Below are positions 36,066 to 46,044 of a DNA stretch of 64,000 nucleotides, in pieces. The stretch spans positions 16,418,001 through 16,482,000 of the forward strand of contig NC_089867.1 in the NCBI RefSeq assembly GCF_036373705.1, given 5' to 3'. The notes beneath the pieces are model-generated. The model saw only the letters and a list, made by a program, of their open reading frames with translations. It was not told the DNA's origin and ran no database searches. The translations under genes were made by a program, and so were the position numbers. Origin of the DNA: Amia ocellicauda (Eukaryota; Chordata; Actinopteri; Amiiformes; Amiidae). How positions within the stretch are numbered: the stretch's first letter is position 1; each line of letters begins with the position of its first letter.

Positions 36066-39000
36066 ATGATGGCAGCCCAGACGCCCCAGAAGAGGATGGT
36101 GTCATCTGTGTTCATCACACTGGCGACTCCCTCCCGTGCCACGCCCCGCACACCCACTGGCACACAGCCTGGCAAACCAGTAGGCACACTGACTGGCACA
36201 CAGACTGGCCAACCAGCAGGCACACTGACTGGCACACAGACTGGCCAACCAGCAGGCAAACTGACTGGCACACAGACTGGCCAACCAGTAGGCACACTGA
36301 CTGGCACACAGACTGGCCAACCAGCAGGCACACTGACTGGCACACAGACTGGCCAACCAGCAGGCACACTGACTGGCACACAGACTGGCCAACCAGCAGG
36401 CACACTGACTGGCACACAGACGGGCAAACAAGCAGGCACACTGACTGGCATCAATTCCAAGTACACCAGACTCAATGCCACCACGCCCTCCAGCCCTGGT
36501 GCAGTGCCCCAGCCTCCCCCCATCACCACTGGCCTCACCAGGAAACTACCACCCCCACCCCCCTCTGCCAATGGACAGCCAACAGCAGGAGATAACTGCA
36601 CTGATGGTGAGTGGGGTGTGTTAGGGAGGTGGAGTAGTGAGGCTCTGTATTGCTGTGTTTGTGCATGCTCTGTTTTATGCGTGGTTTTGTGTAGGTAAAG
36701 GTTAATTGAGATGCTTCTAAAGTGCAGGAAAACACAAAATATAAGCAGCAGGACAACCTATCACTGACTGACTACAATCACTATCATCATCATTATCATA
36801 ATAACTAGAATTTAAAGTATCTGTAGATACTTTGCATGGGACAGTAATTTGTTTGCTATTTTACTGGAAATGTATTATTTTAATGGTAGCATGCAGGTTA
36901 ATATCAGTGATAGTTTGTTATTTAAATAGTAGTATAATTTAGGTTAGGAGTCGTGTGCATTATAAACAGCGTGTAAAGGTAAGTAGGTTCGTAGATGTAG
37001 AATAATTGCAGGTGTGTTCATGTTCATGATAGTATGTAAGTTGGTATAAGAATGTATAATTATTATTAATAAGATAATAGTTTTTAATAATAATGATGGA
37101 CATACTATTCCTGATGCATATAACTCCTAATCTAAATTTTACAGTACTACTACTACTTTGATTGAAACTATCACCTGCTCATACTACCACACAATAATGC
37201 ATATCCCACTATATATCATGCAGAAAATATTTTCACATGCAGACAGAGTATCTGCAGAGACTTTCAATTCTAGTTGTTTAATAATACAGGAATGTGCTTG
37301 AATACCTGTAAATCCTTACTGTTAATTGGCTTTTGAACATAATACATCACAATTCGCTCTGCTTGTTGTCAATGGCATGTTTGCATTTATAATTGATAGA
37401 TTATAAATCAATAATTATTGATCATATAGTGTCACAGTATTAGAGTGTAACACTGATTGACAAAGCAGCGTATTATATAGAATGTGAATCACAATATGAA
37501 GTTTGGTATGTGTAGCGCAAGAACGGAAGAGGAGTTAGTGATTCTCATATCATAATAATAATCATAATACTAATTATAAAGGCACTTGCAAGGGAACAAA
37601 ACTATGTTGTCATATAATAATAGTAATAACTGACATATCTCCCCATCTCCACCTTTCCCTCTCTTTCTCCTTACTCTCCCTGTCTATTTCTTCTCTACTA
37701 CCTCTCCCGCTCTCTCTAACCCTCCCCTCTTGCTTTTTGCCCTCTCTCCTCTCTCCTCCCTCCTCTCCCTCTCTGGTCTCTCCTCCCTCCTCTCTCCTCT
37801 CTTTTCCTCACTGCTCTCTGCTGTCAGACCTGCCACCCCCGCCCCCTCCTGAGGAAGCAACCCTGACCCAGCACTCCACACCACCCCCGCCCCCGCCTTC
37901 CCTGTACACCCCAGTGCCTCCTGTCTCCAGCGCAGAGATGCTGCACAGTCCACCGGCCCCCCAACTGCAGGTAGGAGAACAGAGAAACGGAACACTGACA
38001 CTGAATGGAGTCTCTGTAAACATTTAGGTGGACCTGCTGTTGCAGCCCTCTGTTTTAAGGTTTGTACTTTGTCTAATATGTATTTGTATATCAATGCTGC
38101 CCTCTTGTGGCCATTGCAGGGTGGTGTGGTCGGGAGTCAGCATGGACAGGGAGCTCCCCCTGGTGGTGACAAGCAGGTGTTGCAAGGCCAGCAGCACATC
38201 CAATCAGAACTGCTGGACTGTGAGAGCAAAGGTACAGAAAGAGAGAGAAAGGGGGAAGAACAGAGGGATGGGGGTGAACGAGGAATATACACTCTACACA
38301 CTGCACACCTGGAGTATATAGAGGGCAGAGTGGAAGAAAAATGAACAAGAGAATGATGGTGAAAGAGTGAGAGGTTCAACAATTCTCTGTGATATATTGT
38401 AATAATTGGATAAGGGTGTCTGCTAAGAAATCGAGTCATAAAAAGACATCCTGAAATTGAACTGACAATAAAACAGTTCAAAACAAAACACAACACACAC
38501 TCACAGACACATGACCATATATCCATGTAAGTATATGTATTTTGTTGTGCATCTCTCACTGTTTCCCTCTCTCTCTTGCTTCCAGAGCTCTGTGGTTTTT
38601 GCCGTAAGTCAGTGCCGCTTGCTTCCCCAGCGATCGAGGCGATGAACAGGACGTACCACCCTGCCTGCTTCCTGTGCCGCCAATGTCGCCACCCGCTGGC
38701 TGGGGAGCTGTACTACAACAAGGCCGGGACCCCACTGTGCGAGCCCTGCTACCAGGTACACTGACACACTGACATAATGGGACACTGTAAAACGGTGACA
38801 TTGACACACTGCGTTTGTATGTGTATGTGTTTGTGCATTTGTGTGTGCGTTTGTATGTGTGTGATTGTGGGGCTCAGGCTGCCCTGCTGTGTCTCAGTGC
38901 TCTCTTGCTCCCCCTGCAGGCCACGCTGGAGCAGTGCGGGCGCTGTGGGCAGGTGATCCAGGACCAAGTGATCAGGGCCCTGGACAAGGCCTTCCACCCT

Positions 39001-39791
39001 GCTTGCTTCACCTGTGTTGTGTGCAGCCAGCCAATCGGAGCCGAGCGATTCGCAGTGGACGACAACAACGAACTTCACTGCTTGCTTGACTACTACAGGT
39101 ACCAAACCCCCCCTAAACACCACACACCCGGATATACATCACATCCCATATGAACATACTGTACACTGTTACTGTGCTGCACAGTCGGCCAGGCACCTGC
39201 TTATTGCCTCCCTCATCTCTCTCTCTCTGTGCAGGAGGTTTGCATCTCGCTGCTGTGTGTGTGAACAGCTGATCATCCCAGCACCGGATGGCCGGGACTT
39301 GTACACTGTGGAGTGTCTGGGCCGCAGCTTCCATGAGGCCTGCTACTGCTGCCAGGTACCGCAGAGCCCTTTCGCTGTGCACTGCACTGCATACTGCACA
39401 CACTGCACTACATATTGCACACTGCTACCACTACCATGTTCCACAGAGCCCACTCATTGCAAACTACACTGTTGACATTGTACAACCTCATTGTACACTC
39501 ATTTACTGCACTGCACACACCCCACTGCACGGTACACACTCCACTGCACTGTACACACTGCCCTGCACACACACCCCACTACAATGCATACACCCACTGC
39601 ACACACTGCACTGTACTCACCCCGCTCAACACATGATACACCCATTGATTAATTTCCTCTGCCTGTCTGTGTCTCAGGTGTGTGGCGTGCAATTGTCTCC
39701 GGAGCCGACTGATCAGGGCTGCTTCCCCCTGGACGACCGCATCCTCTGCAAGCCCTGCCACATCAACCTGGCCCAGCAGAGCACCCCCTGA
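36066..39791 (+). CDS. FBLIM1: FBLIM1 (migfilin), filamin-binding LIM protein
   Basis: Seven coding exons: 36066-36606, 37828-37970, 38120-38231, 38586-38755, 38920-39098, 39235-39355 and 39678-39791, joining in frame to 459 residues (human 373). The N-terminus has the filamin-binding segment KRMVSSVFITLATPSR. Next comes a tandem-repeat insert absent from the human protein (residues about 40-123). Proline-rich runs follow (LPPPPPPEEA, PPPPPPSL-like), typical of the VASP-binding region. Three LIM domains end the protein: LIM1 from CGFCRKSV to EPCY, LIM2 from CGRCGQVI to DYY, LIM3 from CCVCEQLI to KPCH, with the Cys/His zinc ligands present. Migfilin links filamin and kindlin/integrin sites to actin at cell-matrix adhesions. 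The two ATGs at 36066 and 36069 are adjacent and either may be used. Confidence 0.95.
36183..36434 (+). repeat. FBLIM1: 36-bp coding minisatellite in FBLIM1
   Basis: Exactly seven 36-base units encode GTLTGTQTGQPA with few substitutions (unit 3 GKLT...QPV, unit 7 ends GKQA), with partial units on both sides. Each unit is itself three related 12-mers (GGCACACTGACT, GGCACACAGACT, GGCCAACCAGCA), giving a Gly-x-x-x tetrapeptide pattern. Because 36 is a multiple of three, the frame is kept at any copy number. Confidence 0.95.
36797..37275. repeat. Long inverted repeat in FBLIM1 intron after the first coding exon
   Basis: The left arm (36797-37040) and the reverse complement of the right arm (37085-37275) share AACTAGAATT, the GTATCTG/GATACT box, TGGTAG..ATG.AGGT, TGATAGTTT and TTAG.TTAGGAGT...GCAT in order. 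The left arm starts with AAAGTATCTGTAGATACTTT, itself a 9-bp hairpin. It is a diverged fold-back element or two copies head to head. Confidence 0.75.
38284..38320 (+). repeat. Single unit of the 29-bp minisatellite (FBLIM1 intron 3)
   Basis: CTACACACTGCACACCTGGA followed by GTATATA matches the unit of the array at 32605-32778 over essentially its whole length. It lies about 50 bases after the donor at 38232. Confidence 0.7.
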
Positions 39792-40115
39792 CCCCTGTGT
39801 GACCCCACTTGTGACCTGACCCCTGTACGACCTCTCCCTGACCTGACAGCCACACTCCAGTACCCCCACTGCACTGCCCTTTGACCTCTGACCCCTCCGC
39901 CCCTGACCTTCTTCTTGGGCTTTGCTATTATTATTTTTTATTTCTCAGATTTATAATTAATAAGGGACCACTGAATGTTCTCAGTCATTGGAGCACCTGG
40001 GTGTTTTATTGTAACTGACCTTTTTTATATTGTATACATATCCTTCTCTCTCTGTCTGTTTGTTTCTCATCTTTATTTATTCTCATTAATCAATAAAATA
40101 TTTTCAAACACACAC
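39792..40115 (+). terminator. FBLIM1: FBLIM1 3' UTR and poly(A) signal
   Basis: Short 3' UTR with AATAAA at 40092-40097, followed by a GT-rich element. It converges with the minus-strand gene, whose poly(A) signal is about 200 bases further on. Confidence 0.7.
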
Positions 40116-40308
40116 TTGGTTCTGTGTCTTTTTCACTACACGTTTCCTCACAAAACAAATCAAGGTCCAGATGTATTCATTCAGAAAGGGAGATCAGACC
40201 TGAGAGAGTGAGGGGGAGAGAGGAGAGAGACAGAGATAGAGATAGAGATAGAGAAGAAAGGACGAGGACAGGAACGCTCCACACTGTTCTGCCTTTGTGT
40301 TTTGCAGG

Positions 40309-40318
40309 TTTATTTATT
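40309..40318 (-). terminator. Poly(A) signal of the minus-strand HTH gene
   Basis: TTTATTTATT on the plus strand reads AATAAATAAA on the minus strand, 240 bases after the stop at 40557. It is placed correctly for the convergent gene. Confidence 0.55.
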
Positions 40319-40556
40319 GATCCTCCTCACAGTACTTCCTAATGATCAATGAATGACCAATCCCACAACGATGAGGTTGGGTGCAGTTCCCATCACAGTC
40401 CCCAGACGGAGCCATTTACCCACATTTTACACCTCTTGTTCCTGTAGTTTTTAAGGCAGGATCTGTGTTCATTCATGTGAGGAGGAGTATGAATTGATAA
40501 CACAAATGTTATGATGTAGTACTGCAGTAGTGCTCTCGTAAACATTAAAGCTCAGC

Positions 40557-41090
40557 TCAGTCTCCACAATCACAGCCCCCTCCTCTTCTTTTCACTCCTG
40601 TTAGTTTGTGAGTCTTAGTGTCAGTCCTCTGTCTCCTAGGTGTGTCTGAGGGTCGCGACTTTCTGTCTGCCTCCTCCCTTGCCACGCCGCGCCTCTTCTG
40701 CAGAGCCCTGGTCGTCGCCGCCCCCTTGTCCCCTCCCGCCGCCGTCCACATCATCCCGGCCTCGCGCAGCCGCCGCTTCACCGTCTCCTTAGAGATGCAC
40801 ACGGCGGCGGTGGCGTTGAATTGGGCGGCCAGTTGCGTGCTGGTCTGCCAACGGTCGGCCACACAGCGCCGCACGATCTGCCGGTCCTGCTGCCGGCTGG
40901 TCTTCCTCTTGCGCCCGCGCCCCCGCTTGTTGACGCAGCTGCCTGTCTGACGGTAGCGGCTCAAGGTGGTCTGCACGCCGTTGTGCGACACGTTGACCTG
41001 CCGTGCGATGGCCCGGCCCGACAGGCCCTGCTGGTGCAGAGACACGATCGCCAGCCGGTCCTCGTACTTGATCTCCTTCCTAGGAGCCAT
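40557..41090 (-). CDS. Tc1-type paired helix-turn-helix protein without catalytic domain (likely domesticated)
   Basis: An open frame of 177 residues from an ATG at 41090 on the minus strand. Residues 1-50 read MAPRKEIKYEDRLAIVSLHQ, then GLSGRAIARQVNVSHNGVQT, the first HTH of a Tc1 transposase. A basic AT-hook-like KRGRGRKRK links it to a second HTH (RRCVADRWQTSTQLAAQFN, then ISKETVKRRLREAGM). After residue 110 the protein is basic and low-complexity and ends GGGCDCGD; the WxDE and DDE blocks are absent both here and downstream. The sequence is strongly GC-rich, unlike the AT-rich dead Tc1 copies in this window, and has no stop or shift. A spliced 5' UTR (acceptor at 41272) and a poly(A) signal at 40309-40318 fit a real gene. 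I do not recognise a named orthologue. Function is unknown; DNA binding is inferred. It could also be a recently truncated transposon. Confidence 0.6.
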   Translation of the reverse strand: MAPRKEIKYEDRLAIVSLHQQGLSGRAIARQVNVSHNGVQTTLSRYRQTGSCVNKRGRGRKRKTSRQQDRQIVRRCVADRWQTSTQLAAQFNATAAVCISKETVKRRLREAGMMWTAAGGDKGAATTRALQKRRGVAREEADRKSRPSDTPRRQRTDTKTHKLTGVKRRGGGCDCGD

Positions 41091-41271
41091 CTGTAAGACC
41101 CCAGTCCCTCCTCCTCTCCCTGCACCAGGACAACACTCCAACGCTTGTGGTCCAGGGGCTCTAAGATAGGGGTGCCAGTTGAGTCTTGAGTCTTTGCTGT
41201 GCTATAGTTGTTGTTTCTGTGGCGTTGCTGTTGAATTATGATTCCTCAATCAGGCTGAACTCACTGCATCA
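41091..41271 (-). other. 5' UTR part of the HTH gene's coding exon
   Basis: The minus-strand sequence TTCTCTCCTGCAG|TGATGCAG gives a good acceptor with a pyrimidine tract; the exon would start at 41271. The 181 bases to the ATG contain one tiny upstream frame (ATGCAGTGA). Confidence 0.45.
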
Positions 41272-41555
41272 CTGCAGGAGAGAACACAAACACAGAACAG
41301 CAGTCAGCCCTTCTGGCCCCCATGCCCACCCCATACCCCACTACTCACACTACCCAGTCTGGCTGCTTCCCAGAAACCTGGTGGCACAAGAACAAACACT
41401 GGAGGGCAGCTTTAAGTGCCTTTAAGCACCAGCGAGTGTCCCGATGTACTGGTCACTCTGGTACTCTCCACAAAACATACTGAAGATCAGCACAGGAGTC
41501 CCCTGACCAGACTTTAGAGTAGAACCACCTTGGGCCGGTTTCAAAACATATACTA

Positions 41556-41745
41556 AGGGTGGGATTAAATCAAAACTTTGACCCACCCGCTAATAGAAAA
41601 CTAAAGAACTATACTCAATTGCGGCTTCATTTTTAGTAAGATGACACTTTCTTCTAATCATAAATGTAACAACATAAATGATGAACAAGTTTGTAGTTTG
41701 CTATTAGTGGGTGGGTCAAAGTTTTTATTTAATCTGGCCCTAAGT
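41556..41745. repeat. MITE with about 40-bp inverted ends
   Basis: The left arm GGTGGGATTAAATCAAAACT then TTGACCCACCCGCTAATAG is matched in reverse at about 41705-41745 (CTATTAGTGGGTGGGTCAAA then GTTTTTATTTAATCTGGCCC). It is a short nonautonomous DNA element. It lies in the putative intron of the HTH gene. Confidence 0.75.
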
Positions 41746-42833
41746 CTCCATCTCAATATCATTATAACAATAATACTAACAACAGACACTCAGTTAAAAC
41801 CATTGCAGTCCACCCTTAGACTGGTCTTACTTAGTCAATCACGCAATGCATTCTGGGACTTTTAAGACACCGGAAGAAAGACAAAACGATCACAAGAACT
41901 GAAACTATATACTAGTTTCTGAAATATAGTGCAGAAAGATATACACTTTGGAATAGATACTATCATTTTCGGGAACTTGCACTAATGCATTCAGTAACAC
42001 TCCCCTTTATAAAAGCTGAAGCTCATTGTGATCCTGTGCCTCTGAGATACCAGATTATTTCAGTCGTTAGTCATTACAGTCCAGTACAGCAGCGTCTGCA
42101 GCCCTGGATTTGGAGAGACACGGTACCTATAACAATATTGTACATATATACACACACATTGTTTTCAAATTGTTTCAAAATTAATAATTTATATTCTTAC
42201 AGCATTTTTAATCACCCATTCCTGTTTGTACGTTACACCATTATGAAAATGTAGCTGTAGTTTTTACACTGGACTGCTTTGAAACGCAAAAAAAAGAAAA
42301 GAAAACGTATTACTTTAGAAAATGCAAGGTCCCAGTTATTGAAATCGTTCATAGAAGACTATTAATTATATATCGACACTCTTTAAACTTTCAATTCGGT
42401 GTAGTCTCGCTTGATCTGTTTACATGATTTGTAGGCCTACTGTTGTGAAACTCAGTCTTACTGTACCTACATGGATTTATTATTTCATTATTTATTTGGG
42501 GGGGTGAGGGGGGCGCTTAAGTTTTGATACAATTTTGAATATAAAACAAAGACTGGCTAGTTTATTTCATATTTGTTTCACTGGTTGAATAAATAAATAG
42601 AGCTGGATGAAATGAAACCATCTACCTCCTCTTCAGTCAGCCAGACTGAGACCATGAGACAAAATGGCCGACCAATCATGTTTAACAGTAAAACGAACCG
42701 CTAAAAATACCCACATCAATCGATAATCTTATATTTACGACGCTGAAAGGAAAATGGTACAGAAGTACTAGCCTCTTTTTTCTTGTAATATATTATTACC
42801 ACTCTGTGATTACATTTCCGACTAGCAGCATCC

Positions 42834-42930
42834 CTAGCTGTCCCTCACACAACAGTCAACAATTGGTTAATTAGGTAATTGGGTCTTAATTGGGAACATT
42901 GGTTGTGTCACAGGGGACAGTCACAGCTAG
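42834..42930. repeat. Short hairpin MITE-like element
   Basis: CTAGCTGTCCCTCACACAAC at the left and GTTGTGTCACAGGGGACAGT then CACAGCTAG at the right are imperfect inverted copies enclosing TTGGTTAATTAGGTAATTGG. Confidence 0.6.
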
Positions 42931-44930
42931 GACAGGACTTTCTTCAGCACTAATCAAACACTCAGTGACCTGATGATTGTATTCCTGCTGCACAGACCAC
43001 ACAGAGGACAAGATGAGTTATTTAGCCGTGTTTGATATCAGAACACCTGTAATATTGAAATACCAGCCAAATAAATTGTGTCTTGTGGGACAGAAAATGT
43101 GTCCCATGCGACACCTTCGACTGTCACTAATATTCCAGTTGCTCATTTATTTATATTTTAAATATTTTAAATCTGCAACAAAAATGTATCCATATTTGTT
43201 TTGTAATGCTTCATTGTTATACATCATTAGTTTCATTGGGTTTGTTTGCAAATCTCCAGTTGACTTTAACAGCCCACGGATCCCTTGGACAGAGATGGTC
43301 TGGGCTGTGTTTTACTAGGCTAATAACATTCAAATACCACAAGGCTGTCATTCGTGATTGCGGCTGCTCTGCAACTGAGGTGTTTCTGTTTGTAACGACT
43401 TGAACTAACTCGATATTAATCTTACATTAAAAATCAGAAGAAAAGAAGCACATATATATACAGGATGTTAATTGTAATAGCCTAAATGTACAATTACATT
43501 TCAAAATAGTTCCTCAAGCAATTGTATAAAAATAGATGGATGGATTCTGTGACTATTTATATCAGAGCCCCAAAATAACCCACTGTCCAGAGCAAGAGGT
43601 GCAACTGAACAGCAGTGTCCTTGTCATGGAATCGACCTTCAGTCCAGGCTTCATACCCAGATACCTCCCAGCCCGGCAGAGGTCCCTGTAACCTCTCTGA
43701 TCTGAAACACGGCTGGGCTACAGATACTTTAATGGCAGTCGGGTTTCACTCTGCGATACTATATTTACTCAGTCACTTAAGAGATAGTACGGTAGATAGT
43801 TAAGATCATTGCATGACAACTGCTTGTTTATTCCAATAGCGTGATGCACTGGATACCGGGCCTAATCAAATCTGCCAAATGATCTTCAAAACCAGACCAG
43901 AACTAAAACCGGATTTTGATTTGGGCGTTTGAACTGGCTGGACTCCAGTGGCGAGAGATGGCGGACTGCAGCCCGAGTTTCCCAAGCGGCTCGACATCCT
44001 TCACTGAGCTGCACGATTTCACACGCTGGGGTCGCATTGTAGCGCAGACGCCCGCAGTTCTGCGCAGACCAATTATATGACAAGCGATCCCAACGTCTGC
44101 TTCCATTTATTATGCTTTCCTTTTTTAATAAGGACTCATTACCATCTCCCCAGTTTGTTATTCCTCGGGTGTGAGCTGGCTGGCAGTAATTGCTGCTGCA
44201 GCCCTGGAGGCCTTTTCTCATGTATTTTAGACCAAACACATGTTGTTGTTGCAACACAGGGGGGCATTTTCCTCGCTGTGTCTGATTGGCTGTCATTCTA
44301 GGCTGATTTTAATCGGAAAGGTGTTGTTTGAAATATAAATAACCGCATATAGTTACACACCTCCGTGCACCGCAGCTCACATTAAGTGGGGGTAACTGAG
44401 GTCAAAACACCCAGTCAAACACACCCATTTATTTTCTCTTTTAATGACGGGCTATGGCTTCACACATGTATTTAAAACACAGGTCTTATATTCATTGAAC
44501 TTATTTTGATCCGTGTTACAAATGTAACAAATTACACAATTCCCAATCTGTCATCCGATCTGGCAACAAAATGACAGGTTTATTTTTAACTAAGCAGGGA
44601 GTGGCAAACTTTTACTTCAAGTTAGGAGTATATACATTTATATATAGGCCGATTGTGGCCTAAACTTCATTAATAAACATTAGATGGTTGTGTTTTGCTC
44701 TATTCACAGTAAACCTCCAACTGGTTATTTTCTTCGGCGGAGACTAACAGACTGATCACATTAGCTAGGGGCGTCGTCTAAAACGTATACACATAAACTA
44801 TAGACGATTAAAGGGGTGAGGACGTTTTTCTTCTCGTTTTCACCACTTCTCTATTCAGATGTGTCTGCGGGGCTCACGTAGCCCTGGCTGCTGCCTGTGT
44901 TGAAACGCTTTGTGTACTCGATGACTAATC
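42931..44930. other. Intergenic or putative intron, no gene seen
   Basis: AT-rich unique-looking sequence. Several short open frames (for example 43886-44296 minus) show no recognisable domain. If the proposed 5' exon of the HTH gene is right, this is its intron. Confidence 0.4.
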
Positions 44931-44934
44931 TTAC

Positions 44935-45010
44935 CGCTCGCACACAAAATGGCGGACGCAAGTCATCCCGGCAGCTCAGACACCCACAAAATGGCGCCCG
45001 ATGGAGGACA
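44935..45010 (-). promoter_or_regulatory. Candidate promoter and first exon of the HTH gene with two YY1-like sites
   Basis: AAAATGGCGGAC (44947-44958) and AAAATGGCGCCC (44988-44999) resemble YY1 core sites. On the minus strand they are followed by TGTGCGAGCG|GTAAGATT, a strong splice donor (exon end 44935). Joined to the acceptor at 41271 this would make a noncoding first exon. The link is inferred; a plus-strand start here is equally possible. Confidence 0.3.
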
Positions 45011-45779
45011 AAAAAAACAAGTTATCCATCCAAACACGATAAAAACGCTCCTCTTTAACAAACAACCCCACATTCCCCGCACAAAACACCACATATTACC
45101 TTATCTTCGCCATACCTTCACTTTATACAGTGTGAAAACATCATTTTTTTAAACCACACGTAGTTCTTTCCTGACAAAAAATACCAGCTGCTTTTTTACA
45201 TCTCCCATTACTAGTGCATACATTGTGTCTGCACATTAATCCAGTTAATTCCCCGGGAAGTTGCTTTGTTTTGTTACTAATTCTTTCAGTGTTTTTAAAA
45301 GGTGATGTAAATCGGGGTTTAACAATACATCCACTGATTTTATTCACTTTTTTAATTCCTTCCAAGGATAATTCCAAGACACAAAGGGAAAAGGGACAAG
45401 GCAGACGAAGCTGTGAATTCAATAGATCCCAATCAGACCAGAGCCCACAATTCGTGTGTAAGTAAACTGGGTTTTATTCTCTTTGTAAAGATTACAGATC
45501 TGAGCCAGTTTGTAGCTCCGTGTGTGTTTTTTTAAATAAAGCCAGGCTGAGATATGGTTCGTTTCCACCATAATTATATTCCCCAAAAAGAACCAAGTTA
45601 ATATTTTTAATGACTCCCTTCAAGTTTTATTTTAAACCAGCGGATGTTTGTAGGCTGCAGGGCAAAGCTTATTCGTGGGTGAAAGCGGGTAACTCCAAGT
45701 ATTTTCCTGTTTGATAAGGCTTTGTTTGGTGGTGTTGGCAGTTGTATATAGCTATAATTTTGTTTAGTATTTCCTCGGT

Positions 45780-45975
45780 GGGTGAAAGTTTCTCTCTCCT
45801 CTCTCAGCGTCTTTTCCAGAAGTTTCTGCCGAGCCGAGCGCCGATCCGCTTCTCCAGCCCGCAGAAAAGGGGGCGTGGAGCGCATGCGCACACGGCACAC
45901 TGCGGCTCCCCCTCCCCCCGCTTTTTGCCGCATACCGACGCATGCGCGGTGCACACATGCCGCAGCTGCAACAGC
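45780..45975. promoter_or_regulatory. CpG-rich block with two NRF1-like palindromes
   Basis: GCGCATGCGCA at about 45880-45890 and ACGCATGCGC at 45939-45948 lie in a local CpG-rich block 3.5 kb before the SPEN start codon. It looks like a housekeeping-type promoter, but no transcript can be assigned: an alternative SPEN start or the 5' end of the minus-strand gene are both possible. Confidence 0.4.
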
Positions 45976-45999
45976 AACACTGGAACGCAGGTCAAACCG

Positions 46000-46001
<2 letters not shown>

Positions 46002-46043
<42 letters not shown>
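46002..46043. repeat. (GT)n microsatellite
   Basis: About 21 uninterrupted GT units just downstream of the NRF1-bearing CpG block. Confidence 0.9.

Positions 46044-46044
<1 letters not shown>

Noticed and set aside
36041-36595. Alternative open frames through the migfilin repeat (HTDWHTDWPTSR and Cys/Ser-Val-rich types)
   Set aside because: They exist because the 36-bp unit has few stops; only the GTLTGTQTGQPA frame joins the conserved N-terminus and the LIM exons.
43886-44296. 136-codon minus-strand frame
   Set aside because: No recognisable motif and no supporting splice sites; chance open frame or unrecognised repeat.
44949-45152. Plus-strand 67-codon frame starting MADASHPG at a YY1-like site
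   Set aside because: The start resembles a YY1-site ATG, but there is no domain and no clear donor, and the translation soon becomes AT-rich and unstructured; it is kept only as an alternative reading of the candidate promoter.
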